Shown here: positions 36,746 to 38,649 of the stretch, in pieces
How the letters are laid out: each line of letters begins with the position of its first letter
Numbering within the stretch: position 1 is the first letter of the stretch
Assembly: GCA_964467615.1 (NCBI GenBank)
Contig: CAYXRK010000020.1
Location: 1-38,649 of the forward strand
Direction of reading: 5' to 3'
Length of the DNA: 38,649 nucleotides
DNA from: CAYXRK01 sp964467615
GTDB taxonomy: Bacteria > Hydrogenedentota > Hydrogenedentia > Hydrogenedentales > GCA-2746185
The notes under the pieces: generated by a model
Told to the model about the DNA's origin: nothing
Database searches by the model: none
What the model saw: only the letters and a program-made list of their open reading frames with translations
Position numbers and translations under genes: made by a program

Positions 36746-37615
36746 CTACTGCGCCTCGCTCGCGAGGACTTGGATGTGCATAGTTTCCGGCTCCGCGTTC
36801 TCACTGCGCCGCACGCGAACGCTCAACACGCCGTTCGGTGCGGTCTTTTCGTAGGACACCGCCCCTTGCTGCACGACGACTCGTCGCGAAAGTTCGTCCT
36901 TACTGGACGGCGCCACTTCCCACACAGGCCCCTCGTAGGGGAAGAATTTCGCCGCTGCGCCGTCATCGAACGCAACGAGCATCCCCGGAGCCACCGCCTT
37001 CACGCGCACCTCTCCGGCCGAGACCTCGACGAGCATGGATTCTTTCGCACTGCTCCGCGAGCGGGGCACACTGCGCAGTGCGTCGTCGAAGCGCTTGGCA
37101 TTCGCTGACAGCGCAGCGGTTCCCTTCGGAAACTCAAGCATGAGCGTAGCGACGCCGGGTATGCAGAGTCCCTTCGCGCCGCACGCGAGCCACAACAACT
37201 CCGCTCCGAACGTCATCGCCCCATTCTCAGCCACTATCGGCGACGGCGTGATTTCCGCAAACAGCAACACCTCGCGCGTGTAGCCGTAATCCGTCTCGTT
37301 CAGTTCCTTGACGAAGTACCGCTCCGGTGCCGGCCATTGCAACGGCCCCGCGCGAAATCCTTCCGGCAGCTTCCACGCGACCTCCGTCGCCAATCCCGAA
37401 CCGCCCGGATTGCGCCAGTAGATGTGCCAGCCCGCGTCAATCACGAACCGAGCACCCAACAGAAATGGCTTCCCCGCCTCGACGGCGGTCACGTTCGCAA
37501 TCAATTCCGAATGCACCGCCCGCGGCTCAGCGGCGTGTCCGAGCGATCCCGCTCCGCTCGCCATCGCGAGCACGGCCGCAATAGCGGCCCGACGCGGCCA
37601 TCCAATTGCGCGCAC
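36746..37615 (-). CDS. stand-alone DsbD-alpha-like (ScsB N-terminal type) periplasmic protein
   Basis: 289 residues from GTG 37615, preferred because AGGAG lies eight bases upstream; a TTG at 37633 is the longer alternative and has no such site. A signal peptide (about residues 10-30: AAIAAVLAMASGAGSLGHA) is followed by a DsbD N-terminal-type domain: GARFVIDAGWHIYWRNPGGSGLATEVAW-like segment, GPLQWPAPERYFVKE, DYGYTREVLLFAEI, and the redox pair LLWLACGAKGLCIPG (C145 and C151, spaced C-x5-C as in E. coli DsbD-alpha). No membrane or thioredoxin-like domain follows, so the electron donor is not encoded here. It lies 5 bp downstream of the VOC gene and is co-transcribed with it. Confidence 0.85.
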   Translation of the reverse strand: MRAIGWPRRAAIAAVLAMASGAGSLGHAAEPRAVHSELIANVTAVEAGKPFLLGARFVIDAGWHIYWRNPGGSGLATEVAWKLPEGFRAGPLQWPAPERYFVKELNETDYGYTREVLLFAEITPSPIVAENGAMTFGAELLWLACGAKGLCIPGVATLMLEFPKGTAALSANAKRFDDALRSVPRSRSSAKESMLVEVSAGEVRVKAVAPGMLVAFDDGAAAKFFPYEGPVWEVAPSSKDELSRRVVVQQGAVSYEKTAPNGVLSVRVRRSENAEPETMHIQVLASEAQ

Positions 37616-37620
37616 CGGAT

Positions 37621-38520
37621 CTACTCCTGCCAAAGCGCCTCGGGAATCGGTCGCGCCTGCACAATCTCGACTAACACCTTGTCCGGCGCAAGCACAAAAA
37701 AGCTCGTGTGGCCCACGTCCTCGCGTTTCGCGATCGGCTCGACAATCTCGACGCCCGCTGCCTTCATCCGCTCAAACACCGGTGCGATCTCTCGATACGA
37801 AAACGCGATGTGGTCAATCACGCGCCCCTTCGTCGGCTCGAAGTCCCCCGTCGGCCCGTCCTCCGGCTTGAAGCTCCCGCCCGGCCACCACCGGCTGTCG
37901 AAATCCGGCCTGCCGAAAAACACCAGGTTCACGTTGTCGCACTGGAAAAATGCCATCCGGATCGCCCCGATGTTCTCATGGTCCTTGAGCGTCGGCTGCG
38001 GCATCACGCGCCCCTGAATGCCCAAGTTGGCCTGATACCACTCCGCCGATTTCCCAACGTCCGACGCCCAAAGATGAATATGCTCGAAGCGGTGGTTCTG
38101 GCTGCCCGTCCAAAACTCCGCGAGTTCCTTGTCCGGGCCATAAATATACATGCCGTAGTTGTTCCCCAATTGACCGATCGGCGTCTCGAACTCCGCGCCG
38201 CGCGCCTTCAGCCATTCATACATACTCTGCCCGTCCGTCGCCGCCCAGCCAATGTGATTGATCGCGCTCTTCGGCAAATATTCCGGCGCGACATCCACTC
38301 TGTTCAGCAAGATGAACGACCGCTCCGTGAACAACGCCCGCGTCATGTCGTAATACTTCACCTCGACCGCCCCGCACATCTTCGTGTAAAACGCGATCGT
38401 CTTCGCCGGATCCGTGACGTTCAACCGCACGTGATGAAAATGCGCCGCCTCGGGCTTCTCTTGCGCCGCGGTCCCGGCGGCTATACACAGCCCCAACAGC
38501 GCGATCCGTAATGCGTTCAT
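37621..38520 (-). CDS. exported VOC (glyoxalase-like) protein
   Basis: 299 residues from ATG 38520, with GGGAGG about ten bases upstream; the frame also opens 12 residues earlier, but this start gives a clean signal peptide (MNALRIALLGLCIAAGTAAQ). Four beta-alpha-beta-beta-beta modules make two VOC domains: HFHHVRLNVTDPAKTIAFYTK, AINHIGWAATDGQSMYEWLKARG, FEHIHLWASDVGKSAEWYQANLG and VIDHIAFSYREIAPVFERMKAAG. Metal ligands would be the His at each module start with the Glu in AEFW and VEIVQ. The family covers glyoxalases, extradiol dioxygenases and lyases; the substrate is not evident. Most VOC enzymes are cytoplasmic, so export is unusual. First gene of an operon with the DsbD-like gene. Confidence 0.9.
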   Translation of the reverse strand: MNALRIALLGLCIAAGTAAQEKPEAAHFHHVRLNVTDPAKTIAFYTKMCGAVEVKYYDMTRALFTERSFILLNRVDVAPEYLPKSAINHIGWAATDGQSMYEWLKARGAEFETPIGQLGNNYGMYIYGPDKELAEFWTGSQNHRFEHIHLWASDVGKSAEWYQANLGIQGRVMPQPTLKDHENIGAIRMAFFQCDNVNLVFFGRPDFDSRWWPGGSFKPEDGPTGDFEPTKGRVIDHIAFSYREIAPVFERMKAAGVEIVEPIAKREDVGHTSFFVLAPDKVLVEIVQARPIPEALWQE

Positions 38521-38547
38521 CCGGCTACATCCTCCCTGCCGCGCCGA

Positions 38548-38576
38548 AGTATGCACAATCCGCTTCGCCCTGTAAA
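38548..38576 (-). promoter_or_regulatory. probable sigma-70 promoter of the VOC-DsbD-like operon
   Basis: On the minus strand TTTACA, 17-bp spacer, CATACT: five of six and four of six matches, 28 bp upstream of the ATG. A 13-bp palindrome GGAGTC-t-GACTCC lies further upstream at 38599-38611 and could be an operator. Confidence 0.45.
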
Positions 38577-38649
38577 CGCCGCCGCCCTCGGCAAGCTAGG
38601 AGTCTGACTCCGAATCCCTGTTTTCGACAAATAAAGTCTTGACATCCTT

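Overview
The window looks like the genome of an uncultured Gram-negative bacterium of the Planctomycetes/PVC-like type, most probably Candidatus Hydrogenedentes (an inference from gene content, not proven). The reasons are two DUF1549/DUF1553 + DUF1501 operons, a PVC-type haem/HEAT/beta-propeller protein, Tat-exported Gfo/Idh/MocA oxidoreductases, Gly-Glu repeat surface proteins, a dockerin-tailed peptidase and high GC. Coding density is high, and no stretch over about 300 bases lacks a gene. The largest gap is the 259 bp between sdhC and sdhA, which holds a hexanucleotide repeat and a possible small ORF.

Layout. 1-1931: the end of a Gly-Glu-repeat, EF-hand surface protein, then miaA. 1921-6491 (minus): first DUF1549/DUF1553-DUF1501 operon. 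6665-8008: unknown membrane-anchored protein. 8055-10557: a sigma-54 activator (cysteine-rich GAF, AAA+, Fis) divergent from a Tat-exported DJ-1/PfpI protein. Their intergenic region has two palindromes and a correctly spaced -24/-12 promoter, a self-contained regulatory module. 10597-11157 (minus): ParD/ParE-like toxin-antitoxin pair. 11199-13855: Gfo/Idh/MocA oxidoreductase divergent from an exported serine hydrolase. 13907-15560: methyltransferase and an isolated thiG. 15638-20878 (minus): second, larger DUF1549/DUF1553-DUF1501 operon. 20983-21072: tRNA-Ser(CGA). 21141-24850: caspase-like (C14) lipoprotein and an unknown secreted protein. 24969-29633: operon of an exported ADP-ribosylglycohydrolase-fold protein and a PVC-type cytochrome c/HEAT protein. 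29668-31771 (minus): small membrane protein and an M14 carboxypeptidase with dockerin. 31952-32203 (minus): Phd-type antitoxin without a visible toxin. 32275-35897 (minus): succinate dehydrogenase operon sdhC-sdhA-sdhB with an actinobacterial Sdh1-like single large membrane anchor. 36091-36613 (minus): DUF4160/DUF2442 pair. 36746-38520 (minus): exported VOC protein and a stand-alone DsbD-alpha-like protein.

Themes. Most genes encode exported proteins: Sec, Tat or lipoprotein signals occur on roughly half. Many fit extracytoplasmic breakdown or redox processing of glycans and peptides, feeding a respiratory chain that includes Sdh. Three small toxin-antitoxin-like modules are interspersed. The most distinctive items are the sigma-54/DJ-1 module with its mapped cis elements, the BACON/YfaP-like/caspase lipoprotein, the exported ARH + PVC-haem operon, and the hexanucleotide repeats at the left window edge and inside the sdh operon.
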